From positions 77,390-119,761 of the forward strand of contig JACAFE010000018.1 of assembly GCA_013388435.1 (NCBI GenBank): 42,372 nucleotides of DNA. The letters run 5' to 3'. The notes under the pieces are model-generated. The model was given only the letters and a program-made list of their open reading frames with translations. It was not told where the DNA came from and searched no databases. The DNA is from Nitrospirota bacterium (GTDB lineage Bacteria > Nitrospirota > Thermodesulfovibrionia > Thermodesulfovibrionales > SM23-35). Shown here piece by piece: positions 1 to 9,097 of the stretch (the first letter of the stretch is position 1; every line of letters begins with the position of its first letter). A program made the position numbers and the translations under genes.

Positions 1-1040
1 GGGTCAGGATAAGTTGGTATCCCTTCAAACATTAAACTTGTTGCTCCATTGCTTAAAGGTCCGTAGAGTATATAGCTATGCCCTGTAACCCAACCAATAT
101 CAGCAGTGCAGAAGTGTATATCTTCATCGTGATAATCAAATATCCATCTAAAAGTCAGATTAGTATAAAGCATATAACCAGCAGTTGTATGTAAAACACC
201 TTTTGGTTTTCCTGTTGAACCTGAAGTATAAAGTATAAATAGTGGATCTTCAGCATCCATCTGTTCGGGCTCGCAATAATCTTTTATATCAGGGTCTTCT
301 ATCTCATCATGCCACCAGAAATCTCTTTGAGGCTCCATATCAACAGGTCCGGTTCTTTTTACCACAATGACTTTTTCAACTGTAGGGCATTCCTGCAATG
401 CCTGATCTGCATTTGCTTTTAGAGGAACGCTTCTTCCGCCTCTTACACCCTTATCAGCAGTGATTAAAATACTTGATTTGCAGTCCTGAATTCTATCTTT
501 TAAAGCATTGGCACTAAAGCCGCCAAATACAACGCTATGAATAGCACCAATCCTTGCACATGCAAGCATTGAGATTGGAAGTTCAGGTATCATTGGCAGA
601 TAAATCGTTACCCTATCACCCTTTTTTACACCATGCTTTTTCAAGACATTTGCAAATCTGTTTACTTCGCGATAGAGTTGCTGATAGGTATAAGTTTTAT
701 ATGAGCCATCGTCTGCTTCCCAGATTATAGCTGCTTTATTTCTTGTAGGAGTATTAATAAACCTGTCAAGACAGTTATAACAGGCATTGAGTTTTCCTCC
801 TATGAACCATTTTATATAGGGCTTATTAAAATCCCATTCAGAGACTTTTTCCCATTTTTTATACCACGTAAGATTTTTTTCCGCCATTTCCGCCCAGAAA
901 CCATCAGGGTCATCAACAGAGCGTTTATAAATTTTTTCATATTCAGCAAAACTTTTTATATGCGCTTTTTCGCTGAATTCTTTTGAAGGTGGAAAAGTCC
1001 TTTTTTCCGCCATTAAAACATCAATGCTTTCTTTCGACAT
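1..1040 (-). CDS. acs: Acetyl-CoA synthetase (AMP-forming), N-terminal part, cut by window edge
   Basis: Activates acetate with ATP to acetyl-AMP and then acetyl-CoA in the cytoplasm. About 346 codons are present from the ATG at 1040, preceded by AAGGAGG about 12 nt upstream; no stop is reached, so the C-terminal half lies outside. The N-terminal region has the [16 protein letters not shown] type start of the Acs family, followed by the cap region. The adenylate-forming P-loop [12 protein letters not shown] is visible, then [18 protein letters not shown], a highly conserved Acs segment. It is the last visible gene of the minus-strand operon DUF294-exonuclease-DUF485-actP-acs, 48 bp after actP, which fits scavenging of external acetate. 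The regulatory acetylation lysine lies in the missing part. The family call is very secure; strict acetate specificity over propionate is inferred from the neighbours. Confidence 0.96.
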   Translation of the reverse strand, partial: MSKESIDVLMAEKRTFPPSKEFSEKAHIKSFAEYEKIYKRSVDDPDGFWAEMAEKNLTWYKKWEKVSEWDFNKPYIKWFIGGKLNACYNCLDRFINTPTRNKAAIIWEADDGSYKTYTYQQLYREVNRFANVLKKHGVKKGDRVTIYLPMIPELPISMLACARIGAIHSVVFGGFSANALKDRIQDCKSSILITADKGVRGGRSVPLKANADQALQECPTVEKVIVVKRTGPVDMEPQRDFWWHDEIEDPDIKDYCEPEQMDAEDPLFILYTSGSTGKPKGVLHTTAGYMLYTNLTFRWIFDYHDEDIHFCTADIGWVTGHSYILYGPLSNGATSLMFEGIPTYPD

Positions 1041-1088
1041 TCTTCAGGTAACCTCCTTTTTAGAAATTTGTTATTTATTTTATGTTTT

Positions 1089-2816
1089 TTATTCAGCGCC
1101 TATTCCTATATAGGATCTTAATTTCTCAGCATCATATTTAGCTTCAGCTTCTTTTTCACGTCCAAACAAAGAAAACAATATGCCGATTAAGAAAGCTGCA
1201 CCCATTGAATAAATGCCGGGATTTTTTAAAGGAAAAATCGCTTTTGGCATTTTTGCTTTTGCTTCTTTAATCTGAGCATCTGCCTGTTGTTTTTCTGCTG
1301 TAATTGAGGCATCTATTACAGCAACGTCTTTAGTTGTTGCCTTTTGCTGTTCAAGAGCATTTATTTTTTCCTTGGAAGCTGTTTCAATTGCTTTTATTTC
1401 TTTTTCAACTGCTGCTTTTTCAGATTTATGAATGATGTCAACCCACACAGTTGGACTTAAGACAATGAGTATTGAAGCTGTAAAAAGACCGGTATATATA
1501 CTTGCAACAGCTCCTTTAGTTGTAAACTTTTTCCATGTGATAGACATTAATAACGCTGGGAAATTTGCACTTGCTGCAATTGCAAAAGTAAGTCCTACAA
1601 GAAAAGCAACATTCTGTCCTTTAAAAAGAATGCCAAGAAGTATTGCTGTAACCCCAAGTCCTATTGTTGCAATTTTGGCTACTTTGACTTCTTCTTTTTC
1701 TGCAGCCACACCTCTTCTGATAACACCTACAAATAAATCATGAGAAAATGCTGATGCGCCAGCAAGAGTCAAACCTGAAACAACCGCAAGAATTGTTGCG
1801 AAAGCAACTGCCGCGAGAAATCCAAGAAATAAATTGCCTCCTAATGCTTCAGCAAGCAGAGGACCTGCCATGTTTCCGCCTTTATCTATGCTTGTTATAA
1901 TATCCTGTCCAACAAGCACTGCCGCGCCAAATCCGATTGTAACCGTTAATATATAAAAATAACCAATAAAACCTGTTGCATAAAATACTGATTTTCTTGC
2001 TTCACGTGCATCAGGCACTGTATAGAATCTCATTAAAATATGCGGAAGCCCTGCAGTTCCAAACATAAGAGCCAGTCCAAGAGAAAAAGCATCAACAGGG
2101 TTTGTAACAAGACCGCCGGGCTCAAGAAATTTCGCTGTATATTTTGCTTCAGCCTGCGCAAAAAGATCTCCATAGCTGAATCCAAATTGAGCCATGGTTA
2201 ATATAACAAGCAATGTCGCTCCGCCAAGCAGTAAAGCTGCTTTAATTATTTGAACCCATGTTGTAGCAATCATGCCACCGAAAATAACATACGCTATCAT
2301 TAGTGTTCCAACAACTACAATTGCTACTTCATATGGAAGGCCGAACATTAATTTTATCAAAGTCCCTGCCCCTACCATCTGAGCTATTAAATAGAAAAGA
2401 ACTGTTATCAGAGAACCTGCTGCCGCAGCAGCTCTTATAGGTCTCTGATTCAGGCGGTAAGCAACAACATCTGCAAAAGTATATTTTCCAAGATTCCTAA
2501 GAGGCTCGGATATAAGAAACATTATAATCGGCCAGCCAACAAGCCAACCAACTGAATAAATCAATCCATCATACCCTTTTGTTGAAACAAGTCCAGCGAT
2601 TCCAAGAAATGAAGCTGCACTCATATAATCTCCAGCAAGAGCCAATCCATTCTGGAAACCTGTTACACTTCTTCCAGCAGCATAGAAATCTTTTGTGGTA
2701 CGAGTTCTTTTTGCAGCCCAATAAGTTATTCCAAGAGTTGTTATAACAAATAAAATAAAAAACATTACAGCAACAGGATTAAATTGCCCTATGATAGTTT
2801 GTGATGCCTGCGGCAT
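1089..2816 (-). CDS. actP: Acetate/cation symporter ActP-like (SSS family) with coiled-coil insert
   Basis: Sodium:solute symporter family protein of the inner membrane, 575 aa, with about 13 hydrophobic helices. Recognisable ActP segments are the N-terminal [20 protein letters not shown] and the core [19 protein letters not shown]. The start at 2816 has AGGAGG 7 nt upstream and lies 4 bp after the DUF485 gene, an arrangement like yjcH-actP of enterobacteria, so the two are translationally close. An oddity is a charged Ala/Glu/Lys/Gln-rich stretch at about residues 464-525, between the last two membrane helices, where the E. coli protein has a short loop; it looks like a helical or coiled-coil hairpin. 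Position before acs supports acetate (or another short monocarboxylate) as substrate. The transported ion is inferred from the family. Confidence 0.93.
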   Translation of the reverse strand: MPQASQTIIGQFNPVAVMFFILFVITTLGITYWAAKRTRTTKDFYAAGRSVTGFQNGLALAGDYMSAASFLGIAGLVSTKGYDGLIYSVGWLVGWPIIMFLISEPLRNLGKYTFADVVAYRLNQRPIRAAAAAGSLITVLFYLIAQMVGAGTLIKLMFGLPYEVAIVVVGTLMIAYVIFGGMIATTWVQIIKAALLLGGATLLVILTMAQFGFSYGDLFAQAEAKYTAKFLEPGGLVTNPVDAFSLGLALMFGTAGLPHILMRFYTVPDAREARKSVFYATGFIGYFYILTVTIGFGAAVLVGQDIITSIDKGGNMAGPLLAEALGGNLFLGFLAAVAFATILAVVSGLTLAGASAFSHDLFVGVIRRGVAAEKEEVKVAKIATIGLGVTAILLGILFKGQNVAFLVGLTFAIAASANFPALLMSITWKKFTTKGAVASIYTGLFTASILIVLSPTVWVDIIHKSEKAAVEKEIKAIETASKEKINALEQQKATTKDVAVIDASITAEKQQADAQIKEAKAKMPKAIFPLKNPGIYSMGAAFLIGILFSLFGREKEAEAKYDAEKLRSYIGIGAE

Positions 2817-2820
2817 TTTT

Positions 2821-3129
2821 TTATCCTCCTATCTTTTCTTTTACTTTTTTGACAAGCACATCATATTTGCTATTAGCCCAACGAATATAGATGCCTGTGA
2901 AAATCCAGGAAAGAACAATGGTTCCGACTGCTATGGGTATCCCTATTGTTATAGCTCCAGAGAGTTTTTGTGAAAGAAAAGGTTTGTTAAATGCTATAAG
3001 GGCAATAAACCCGAAATATAATACTAACTCAAGAATTGTCAGAATAAGTGAAATTGTATTTTTCTGACTTGACAATGATTTAAAATCCTCATCCTGAAGA
3101 ATTTCCTGTGTACTTTTAAGCTTGCTCAT
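2821..3129 (-). CDS. DUF485 family inner-membrane protein (YjcH-like)
   Basis: Small 102-aa protein with two transmembrane helices (about residues 28-48 and 60-82) and charged ends. The N-terminal stretch [18 protein letters not shown] matches the DUF485/YjcH pattern, and the gene sits directly upstream of actP as in acs-yjcH-actP operons. DUF485 proteins are thought to be accessory to the SSS acetate symporter, but no mechanism is established. It starts at ATG 3129, 32 bp after the exonuclease gene, and is followed by actP after 4 bp. The family call rests on length, two-helix topology and context. Confidence 0.85.
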   Translation of the reverse strand: MSKLKSTQEILQDEDFKSLSSQKNTISLILTILELVLYFGFIALIAFNKPFLSQKLSGAITIGIPIAVGTIVLSWIFTGIYIRWANSKYDVLVKKVKEKIGG

Positions 3130-3161
3130 CCAATTAAGACCCCCCTTCTTAAATTATTATT

Positions 3162-3866
3162 TTAAAAATTGTATATCAAACCAGATTTACTGTTTTTATC
3201 ACCCCCTTTTTCAGGATGCCCTACTTTAAGTAAAGCTCCAAGATTTTTAATTCCAAGGTTTATAAGCGCAGGTATAAACCTTTGAAATATTTGAGCAGTT
3301 ATAAATGCGTCTGTCAATGCATCGTGAGCACCGCGAACAGGAATCTCAAAACATTTTGCTATTTCATAAAGCCCTGAATCTTTTGGAACATATGAAAAAC
3401 ATGGTTTTGAAGGAGTTTGGGTTCTTATCCATTCGTAAATAAAAAAAGTGTCAATAACAGGATTAGGCATTGGATTTCCAAAAACCCTTTTCATTTCCCT
3501 GTTAATAAAAGCCATGTCAATAGAAACACAATGACCGATTAAAATGTCATCGCCGCAAAATTCAGCAAATTCAGATAAAATAGAGTCTATAGCAGGCAGT
3601 TCAGATACATCTGAAGGAGTAATCCCATGTATTACAACACTTTCTGATTTAAATTTTGCTTCAGGCTTTATAAGTTTATTAAAATTTTTGCTCAAGTCAA
3701 TTTTTGACCCAATCATTTTAACAGCGCCCATTGATATGATTGAATCCTTACGTTCATTCAAGCCTGTCAGTTCTGTATCTATTACGGTATAATTTGCTTC
3801 AGAGATAGATTTCTCTAAATCTACAGACAGTGTTTCCTGTTTTCTAATTTTGAAAAAATTATACAT
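3162..3866 (-). CDS. DEDDh 3'-5' exonuclease (DnaQ / Pol III epsilon-like)
   Basis: A 234-aa nuclease of the DnaQ fold. Exo I is DTE at residues 30-32 (YTVIDTELTG), Exo II has Asp117 in GHCVSIDMAF, and Exo III has His181 and Asp186 in HDALTDAF, so all DEDDh catalytic residues are present. There is no polymerase-binding tail obvious enough to call it the replicative epsilon subunit. It lies 5 bp downstream of the cNMP/CBS/DUF294 gene and upstream of DUF485-actP-acs. This pairing of a DUF294 protein with a DnaQ-like exonuclease beside acetate-uptake genes is known in several proteobacteria, but its purpose is not. The substrate could be DNA, RNA or a nucleotide second messenger; the sequence does not say which. 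Confidence 0.88.
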   Translation of the reverse strand: MYNFFKIRKQETLSVDLEKSISEANYTVIDTELTGLNERKDSIISMGAVKMIGSKIDLSKNFNKLIKPEAKFKSESVVIHGITPSDVSELPAIDSILSEFAEFCGDDILIGHCVSIDMAFINREMKRVFGNPMPNPVIDTFFIYEWIRTQTPSKPCFSYVPKDSGLYEIAKCFEIPVRGAHDALTDAFITAQIFQRFIPALINLGIKNLGALLKVGHPEKGGDKNSKSGLIYNF

Positions 3867-3871
3867 GTTAT

Positions 3872-5770
3872 TTACCAGATCATTGCTTTATAACGTTCAA
3901 TTATCAAATCCTGAATTCTGGATATTAAGTGAAAAGTTTCTTTTGCAATTCTTTTTTCAAGATTGCTCAGTGTATTTGGATTTATGAAATTATTGATATC
4001 TTCACCTTTTTTCAATTGTTCAAATTGATTTTGAATTCTCAACAATAAAATGAATTCAAAAGCATGAAGAAGTTCATCTGCATATTCTTTAATAATAGTA
4101 TGTTTATCTTTAAGAGACATTATTCTTTCGATGGTTGAGGTTTCATAAATTCCTTTTTCAAGACTGAAAAGTCTTACAATATCAACCAGAGGAGCAAGCC
4201 CTTTGACCTTAAGATTTAGTTTGTCTTTATGCTCACCGCTTTTTTCGACAACAAAAGTTTTAAGAAAACCAATCGGCGGCATGTTTTTTATAGCCATATT
4301 TGCTATATATCCAAGAAAAACTTTGTTGTCTTTTACCATATTCATTACATAATCTTTTAGCCAGTCAAGAAGTTTTGTTTCACCATATACAGCCCTGAAA
4401 TCAAAAAAAGTAACGGAATTTAATATAGCCTCAGAAGTAGGGGTTGAAATCCAGTTGCTGAAATATTTTTTCCAGACATGCAGAGGTTGACGCCACATAG
4501 GATTTGTCGCCATAAAATCTGCTGGACACGGAGGAAATCCACATTTAAGCAACCCTTCTCTTACAAAAAGAGAAAAACTCCTGAAATATTCCTGAGCCAG
4601 AGATTCTTCTTCTGACGAGGCTGGATCAGCGTAAATTAATGCGTTGTCCTGATCTGTTTTAAATGTTTGCTCTTTTCTCCCTTCACTGCCAAATACAATC
4701 CAGCAATACGGCACAGGAGGTTCTCCAAAACGTTCCTCTGCAATCTCAAGAATTTTTCTTACGAGTCTGTCGTTTATTTCCGTTATTATTCTTGTAATAC
4801 TGCTTGCCTTTGCTCCTTCATTAAGAAGCAACCCAATGATATTATTTATTCTCTTTGACACAGGGACGAGAGCATCTATTGTTGTCTGTCCTTCAATATC
4901 TTTTACAATTGATAGAGGTGAAGTTCCCTGAATAAGCATCAAATCATGATTTGTCAAAATTCCTTTAAGTTTCTCATCTTTCATTATCAGCAAATGATGA
5001 ACATTGTGTTTAACCATTTTCAATATTGCTTCAAAGCAATACTCTTTAACATCAGCTCTTACATGAGGCACACTCATAATGTTTTTTACGGGCTCCTTGC
5101 AATCTCTGCCTTTTGAAACAACTTTATCTCTTAAATCCCTGTCAGTAATAATTCCGGATGGATTTCCATCCGCATCAATAAGAATAAGTGAGCTGATGCT
5201 GTAATTGGACATTATCTCAGCCGCTTCCTGTATAGAAATATTTTCCGAAGCCTTAATAACATCCTTTGATGCTAATTCACCTACAGGCATGGTAAAAAGA
5301 ATTTTATCTCCTCCGCTATATACAAGATTCCTATTCTGGATTTCTTTGAATGTCTTGTCGAGATATTTGCTCAGAAAAGAAGTGTGAAAAAATTCCCTTA
5401 CAGCAGGATTTGTATAAAGAAGATTTTGAATGGGTTCTCTTTTTATAAGATAACAGATAGTGTCATTTACAGCCACAACTGTGGCTCTTGCTTTGTTTCC
5501 ACCGAATATAAGCATATAGCCTATAAGGTCTCCTTCTCCCCTGTAATCAACAAATACCTCTTCTGATTCATTCTTAATCGAAACTTTAACTTCACCTTTT
5601 TTGATTACGTAAATATATTCGGGAGCGGGTCCTCCTTGATATTGTATAGCTGTCCCCTTGGGAAAGAACTCCATCGTAACACCGCTTACAAGTTGTTTTA
5701 GAGTAGAGTTGTCAAGAAACTGAAACGGTGGTATTTTGCTTAAAAATTCTATAACTTCTTCTGTTAACAT
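3872..5770 (-). CDS. cNMP-binding / CBS-pair / DUF294 nucleotidyltransferase signalling protein
   Basis: A 632-aa cytoplasmic protein, first gene of the acetate operon. Domains in order: cyclic-nucleotide-binding fold at about residues 15-125 (FPKGTAIQYQGG, with FVDYRGEGDLIGYM); a CBS pair at about 160-285, with IITDRDLRDKVVSKG in the first and GILTNHDLM closing the second; the DUF294 nucleotidyltransferase-like domain at about 310-450, with FGSEGRKEQTFKTDQDNALI carrying the GS and DxD catalytic-type signature; and a DUF294 C-terminal helical domain to the end. The cNMP and CBS modules should sense a nucleotide (cAMP, AMP/ATP) and control the transferase. It probably couples energy state to acetate activation, but its target is unknown. 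Start ATG 5770 follows AAGGGGGG. The promoter and leader hairpin lie upstream at 5882-5959. Confidence 0.9.
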   Translation of the reverse strand: MLTEEVIEFLSKIPPFQFLDNSTLKQLVSGVTMEFFPKGTAIQYQGGPAPEYIYVIKKGEVKVSIKNESEEVFVDYRGEGDLIGYMLIFGGNKARATVVAVNDTICYLIKREPIQNLLYTNPAVREFFHTSFLSKYLDKTFKEIQNRNLVYSGGDKILFTMPVGELASKDVIKASENISIQEAAEIMSNYSISSLILIDADGNPSGIITDRDLRDKVVSKGRDCKEPVKNIMSVPHVRADVKEYCFEAILKMVKHNVHHLLIMKDEKLKGILTNHDLMLIQGTSPLSIVKDIEGQTTIDALVPVSKRINNIIGLLLNEGAKASSITRIITEINDRLVRKILEIAEERFGEPPVPYCWIVFGSEGRKEQTFKTDQDNALIYADPASSEEESLAQEYFRSFSLFVREGLLKCGFPPCPADFMATNPMWRQPLHVWKKYFSNWISTPTSEAILNSVTFFDFRAVYGETKLLDWLKDYVMNMVKDNKVFLGYIANMAIKNMPPIGFLKTFVVEKSGEHKDKLNLKVKGLAPLVDIVRLFSLEKGIYETSTIERIMSLKDKHTIIKEYADELLHAFEFILLLRIQNQFEQLKKGEDINNFINPNTLSNLEKRIAKETFHLISRIQDLIIERYKAMIW

Positions 5771-5881
5771 GGAGGCCCCCCTTAATGCGCACTTTTGTAT
5801 TGTTTTTTTTAAGATATAAAAGGTCGGATATTTGCAGTAAATTTTTTACTTGCATAGTATGCTTATAATTGAGTATAAAAT

Positions 5882-5917
5882 AGCCTCTGTATCGGTAGTT
5901 TGCCGACACCAGAGGCT
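5882..5917 (-). promoter_or_regulatory. Leader hairpin upstream of the acetate operon
   Basis: On the minus strand AGCCTCTG (5917-5910) pairs with CAGAGGCT (5889-5882). After a one-base bulge an inner stem TGTCGG/CCGATA (one G-U pair) closes a short CAAACTA-type loop. It lies just after the probable transcription start, about 110 nt before the first gene, with no U-run, so an RNA regulatory or 5'-end stabilising structure fits better than a terminator. I could not match it to a known riboswitch. Confidence 0.6.
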
Positions 5918-5929
5918 TAGGTAATTTAA

Positions 5930-5959
5930 AGTATAACAAAAAAATTTTTATAAATGCAA
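5930..5959 (-). promoter_or_regulatory. Candidate σ70 promoter of the acetate operon
   Basis: The minus strand has an extended -10 (TGTTATACT, hexamer TATACT at 5935-5930) with a weak -35 TTGCAT at 5959-5954, spacer 18. Transcription would start near 5923, placing the hairpin at 5882-5917 at the 5' end of a leader of about 150 nt. The -35 matches only three consensus positions, so the support is mainly the -10. Confidence 0.4.
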
Positions 5960-6041
5960 TATTTTAATGTTTAGATGTATTTCCCGGGTTAACGGCGGTA
6001 AATATTTCTTTTGTGGTAAAATTAGAAATATCAGGGAATAT

Positions 6042-6650
6042 ATGCTTATAAAGAATTTAGCAAGAAATATTAATATATTAAATTTGAGTTTATCCCTTAT
6101 TGCTATTTTATTTGCTTTGTATATTTTTTTGCCGTCATTAAGTGTAAAAGCCATAGTGACACTGCCTCCAGCCACAAAACAAAAAATAGAGGTCTTAGAA
6201 GAAACTTATAAAATAAAAACACCATCTCCTGCCGATTATGTTAAAGTTTCAGAAGAAAATCTTTTTCACCCTGACAGGAAAATACCAGCACCCCCTGAAA
6301 AAATTGCTGAAAAACAACTTCCAAAGCCTGAGTTTGTATTGTATGGCACACTTATAACAGATGAATTAAGACTTGCGTATCTTGAAGATACTAAAGCACC
6401 AAGAAATACACCCGGAAGAGGCAAGAGGCAGGCAGTTATGAAAAAAGGTGACACAATTAGCGGTTTTACAATAAAAGAAATCGAAAGCGACCATATTATT
6501 ATGACAAGGGATGATGAAACTATCACATTAAAAGTTACAGAAAGCAAAAAAAGTCGAACTATTCAAACAACTCCTCAAACAAAAGAACAACAGCCACCAA
6601 AAATTCCTGCCCCGCGTCAAAGAGGTTCTTCAGGCAGAGCAACAAGATAA
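6042..6650 (+). CDS. Orphan GspC/PulC-like inner-membrane protein
   Basis: A 202-aa protein. I chose ATG 6042 because AGGGA lies 6 nt upstream and it places one transmembrane helix (about residues 13-31) at the N-terminus; an ATG at 5967 would add 25 residues without a ribosome site. After a linker comes VKVSEENLFHPDRKIP and then a beta-rich domain of about 85 residues (FVLYGTLI, RLAYLEDTKAP, GDTISGFTIKEIESDHIIM). This is the pattern of the GspC homology region, which binds the secretin in type II systems. It ends in a Pro/Gln/Arg-rich basic tail and has no PDZ domain. The window's T2SS operon has its own full-length gspC, so this may serve another pilus or secretion assembly encoded elsewhere, or be a paralogue. 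It heads a plus-strand group with the MFS gene, tsaB and rimI, probably by chance. Confidence 0.72.
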   Translation: MLIKNLARNINILNLSLSLIAILFALYIFLPSLSVKAIVTLPPATKQKIEVLEETYKIKTPSPADYVKVSEENLFHPDRKIPAPPEKIAEKQLPKPEFVLYGTLITDELRLAYLEDTKAPRNTPGRGKRQAVMKKGDTISGFTIKEIESDHIIMTRDDETITLKVTESKKSRTIQTTPQTKEQQPPKIPAPRQRGSSGRATR

Positions 6651-6665
6651 TCATAATTAACGCAG

Positions 6666-6711
6666 AAAATACAGATATTGCCCAAAAATTTATTTTTGCC
6701 ATCTGCATTTT
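6666..6711 (+). terminator. Hairpin with T-run after the GspC-like gene (repeat family member)
   Basis: AAAATACAGAT pairs with ATCTGCATTTT (one mismatch), with an inner CAAAAA/TTTTTG stem, followed by TTTTTT. It can end transcription of the upstream gene. Its core closely resembles the hairpins at 10227-10268 and 12012-12056. Confidence 0.55.
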
Positions 6712-6728
6712 TTGAGTTAAAATAAAAA

Positions 6729-7928
6729 ATGTTATCTTCAAAAAGCTTTTCTTCATTGAGTTTCAGAGACTACAGACTATTTTGGCTCGGGCAATTGATT
6801 TCTTTATCCGGCACATGGATGCAGTCTGTTGCACAATCATGGCTTGTATATCAGTTAACCAAGTCTCCTTTTTATCTTGGAGCTGTCGCGGCTGCAGGCA
6901 CTTTACCCATACTTTTATTTACACTGGGTGGAGGAATTATTGCTGATAGATTCAGGAAAAGAAATCTTCTGCTATTGACACAAGCTTTGTCAATTATTCC
7001 GGCGTTACTACTCGGAATTCTTACAGATTTTGAAATGATAAAAGTCTGGCAGGTTGCAGTGCTTGCCGCAATCCTGGGGACTATAAATGCGTTTGACATA
7101 CCTGCGCGCCAGTCTTTTATGTCTGAGCTTGTAAGTAAAGATAGTCTTACTAATGCTATAGCTCTAAATTCTGCTGCATTTCATGGCGCGAGAATGGTTG
7201 GACCGGTAATTGCAGGCATTGCAATTGCTCGCATAGGATTGCCCGCATGTTTTTATTTAAATGGACTGAGTTTTCTTGCTGTTATAATTGCGCTCTCAAT
7301 GATTAAAACAATGGGTGAAAAACACAAAACCACAGCAAGCATTTCAAAATCATTTATTGAAGGTCTGCAATTTATAAAAAGACAAACAGATATTTTAGGA
7401 TTAATTATAATGATTACAATCTTCAGCCTTATTGCAATGCCTTTTATAACACTTTTACCAGTTTTTGCGGCTGAAATCTTTAAAAAAGGAGCAGAAGGCT
7501 TTGGTTTACTTGTAGGAGCAACCGGGGCAGGTGCTTTATCAGCAGCATTATTTCTTGCGTTTAAAGGTGATATTCGGGACAAAACAAAATTTATGTCTTT
7601 TTCTGCCTTTTGCATTTCATTACCACTTCTGGTTTTTTCATTATCAAATAATTTCCATCTTTCTGCTTTTACTTTATATCTTACAGGGTTTGGTCTTGTA
7701 AGTTTTCTTGCAACTGCAAATAGTTTTATACAGCTCTCTTCACCTGATAATTTAAGAGGAAGGGCAATGAGCGTATATACATTTGTTTTTCTTGGGACAG
7801 CTCCAATAGGGAATGCATTAATTGGAACGATTGCAGATTTAATAGGCGCTTCAAAAGCAATAAATATATCTGCTGTAATTTGCATTATTGCTTCTATTGC
7901 ATATTGCATGAAAATATGTAGAAAATAG
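6729..7928 (+). CDS. MFS transporter, EntS/MFS_3-like exporter
   Basis: A 399-aa inner-membrane protein with about 12 predicted helices. The start has the FRDYRLFWLGQLISLSGTWM pattern typical of the EntS-like MFS_3 family, and MFS motif A is visible as GGGIIADRFRKRNLLL between helices 2 and 3; FDIPARQSFMSELV is another family-conserved stretch. Relatives export siderophores, drugs or other small hydrophobic compounds, but the substrate cannot be read from sequence. ATG 6729 lacks a clear Shine-Dalgarno and follows the hairpin at 6666-6711 by 17 nt. tsaB follows after 16 bp, so they may be cotranscribed without a functional link. Confidence 0.88.
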   Translation: MLSSKSFSSLSFRDYRLFWLGQLISLSGTWMQSVAQSWLVYQLTKSPFYLGAVAAAGTLPILLFTLGGGIIADRFRKRNLLLLTQALSIIPALLLGILTDFEMIKVWQVAVLAAILGTINAFDIPARQSFMSELVSKDSLTNAIALNSAAFHGARMVGPVIAGIAIARIGLPACFYLNGLSFLAVIIALSMIKTMGEKHKTTASISKSFIEGLQFIKRQTDILGLIIMITIFSLIAMPFITLLPVFAAEIFKKGAEGFGLLVGATGAGALSAALFLAFKGDIRDKTKFMSFSAFCISLPLLVFSLSNNFHLSAFTLYLTGFGLVSFLATANSFIQLSSPDNLRGRAMSVYTFVFLGTAPIGNALIGTIADLIGASKAINISAVICIIASIAYCMKICRK

Positions 7929-7944
7929 TGCTATATTAGCAAAT

Positions 7945-8640
7945 ATGAAAATTCTTGCTATAGAAACATCAACAATGCTTGGCGGAGCAGCAATAATGGA
8001 TGACTCTATTGGCCTGATTGCAGAGATACGTCTTAATGTAAAATCAACGCATTCTGAAAGATTAATGACAGAAATAGATAATCTTATAAGACAATCACTC
8101 CTTGAAATATCTGAAATAGACGCATTCGCAATTTCAATTGGTCCTGGTTCATTCACAGGGCTTAGAATCGGCCTAAGCACAATAAAAGGATTATCTTTTG
8201 CAACAGGCAAACCAGTTGTTTCAATTTCAACTCTTGAAGCATTCGCATGGAACTTTCCATTTTGCAAGTATCCAGTCTGCCTGCTTCTTGATGCACGCAA
8301 AAAAGAAGTATATACAGCGGTTTTCAAATGGACAGACAGAGATTTGATAAAAATATCGCCTGAAAAAGTGATTGGCGTAAAACAATTGTTAGAGGATAAT
8401 ATTTTTTCAAACAGCAACATTTTATTTGCAGGAGAAGGTTCTCTAATCTATAAAGAAGAGATTACAAAAAAGATGGGGTCAAATGCTATTTTTGCCCCAC
8501 CGGAGAAAATGGTGCCTTTGCCTTCAAATGTTGCTTTTTTAGGCTTAAAAAAAGCCTTAAAAAATGAATTTTCCGAACTAATAAGCCTTGTGCCTTTTTA
8601 TATAAGAAAATCAGAAGCTGAAATAAAAGCGGATGGGTAA
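7945..8640 (+). CDS. tsaB: tRNA t6A biosynthesis protein TsaB
   Basis: A 231-aa ASKHA-fold protein of the cytoplasmic TsaBDE complex that transfers threonylcarbamoyl to A37 of ANN-decoding tRNAs. Diagnostic segments are the start MKILAIETSTMLGGAAI, then HSERLMTEIDNLI and the strongly conserved SIGPGSFTGLRIGLSTIKGL. Length matches the family. ATG 7945 lies 16 bp after the MFS stop without a clear ribosome site. The last 8 nt overlap rimI, the common tsaB-rimI arrangement, so the two are translationally coupled. TsaD and TsaE are not in this window. Confidence 0.96.
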   Translation: MKILAIETSTMLGGAAIMDDSIGLIAEIRLNVKSTHSERLMTEIDNLIRQSLLEISEIDAFAISIGPGSFTGLRIGLSTIKGLSFATGKPVVSISTLEAFAWNFPFCKYPVCLLLDARKKEVYTAVFKWTDRDLIKISPEKVIGVKQLLEDNIFSNSNILFAGEGSLIYKEEITKKMGSNAIFAPPEKMVPLPSNVAFLGLKKALKNEFSELISLVPFYIRKSEAEIKADG

Positions 8641-9094
8641 TAAATTAGTTATTAGAGACATGGTTGAAGAAGATATACCATGGGTAATGGATATAGAATT
8701 AAACTCTTTCAGCACCCCGTGGTCTGAGCAATCTTTTATCAATGAAATTTATAAAAAGTATGCCATTACAAGAGTTGCTGAATTTGAAAGTTTAATCATA
8801 GGATATATATCGGTAAATTATCTTTTTCATGAAGCGCATTTATTGAATCTCGCGGTTCACAAAGATTATAGACGAATGGGTGTGGCTACGGCGTTAATGA
8901 ACAATATACTGCCGGAATTAAAGAAAAAGGGCTGTGTTTTTATTTATCTTGAGGTAAGGGCATCAAATACTGGAGCTCAAAAATTCTATGAAAACTTTGG
9001 TTTTAAAGTCCAGAGCATCAGAAAAAAATATTATGGAAATCCGGATGAAGATGCTTTTTTAATGATGGCAAAAATCAACGATGGCTTAAATTAA
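8633..9094 (+). CDS. rimI: Ribosomal protein S18 N-alpha-acetyltransferase RimI-like
   Basis: A 153-aa GNAT acetyltransferase. The acetyl-CoA binding loop appears as VHKDYRRMGVATALM (R/Q-x-x-G-x-A pattern), followed by YLEVRASNTGAQKFYENFGF, the usual RimI motif B region, and KKYYGNPDEDAFLM near the end. It probably acetylates the N-terminus of S18, though RimI homologues can have broader targets. It starts inside the last codons of tsaB and ends 3 bp from the convergent amrS stop, leaving no room for a separate terminator between them. Confidence 0.93.
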   Translation: MGNKLVIRDMVEEDIPWVMDIELNSFSTPWSEQSFINEIYKKYAITRVAEFESLIIGYISVNYLFHEAHLLNLAVHKDYRRMGVATALMNNILPELKKKGCVFIYLEVRASNTGAQKFYENFGFKVQSIRKKYYGNPDEDAFLMMAKINDGLN

Positions 9095-9097
9095 CAA

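Noticed and set aside
5712-5939. 75-codon minus-strand frame upstream of and overlapping the DUF294 gene start
   Set aside because: It overlaps the first codons of that gene in another frame and runs through the leader hairpin; composition is not protein-like.
7253-8420. Long minus-strand frames inside the MFS and tsaB genes
   Set aside because: They are antisense to clear genes and their products match no recognisable pattern.
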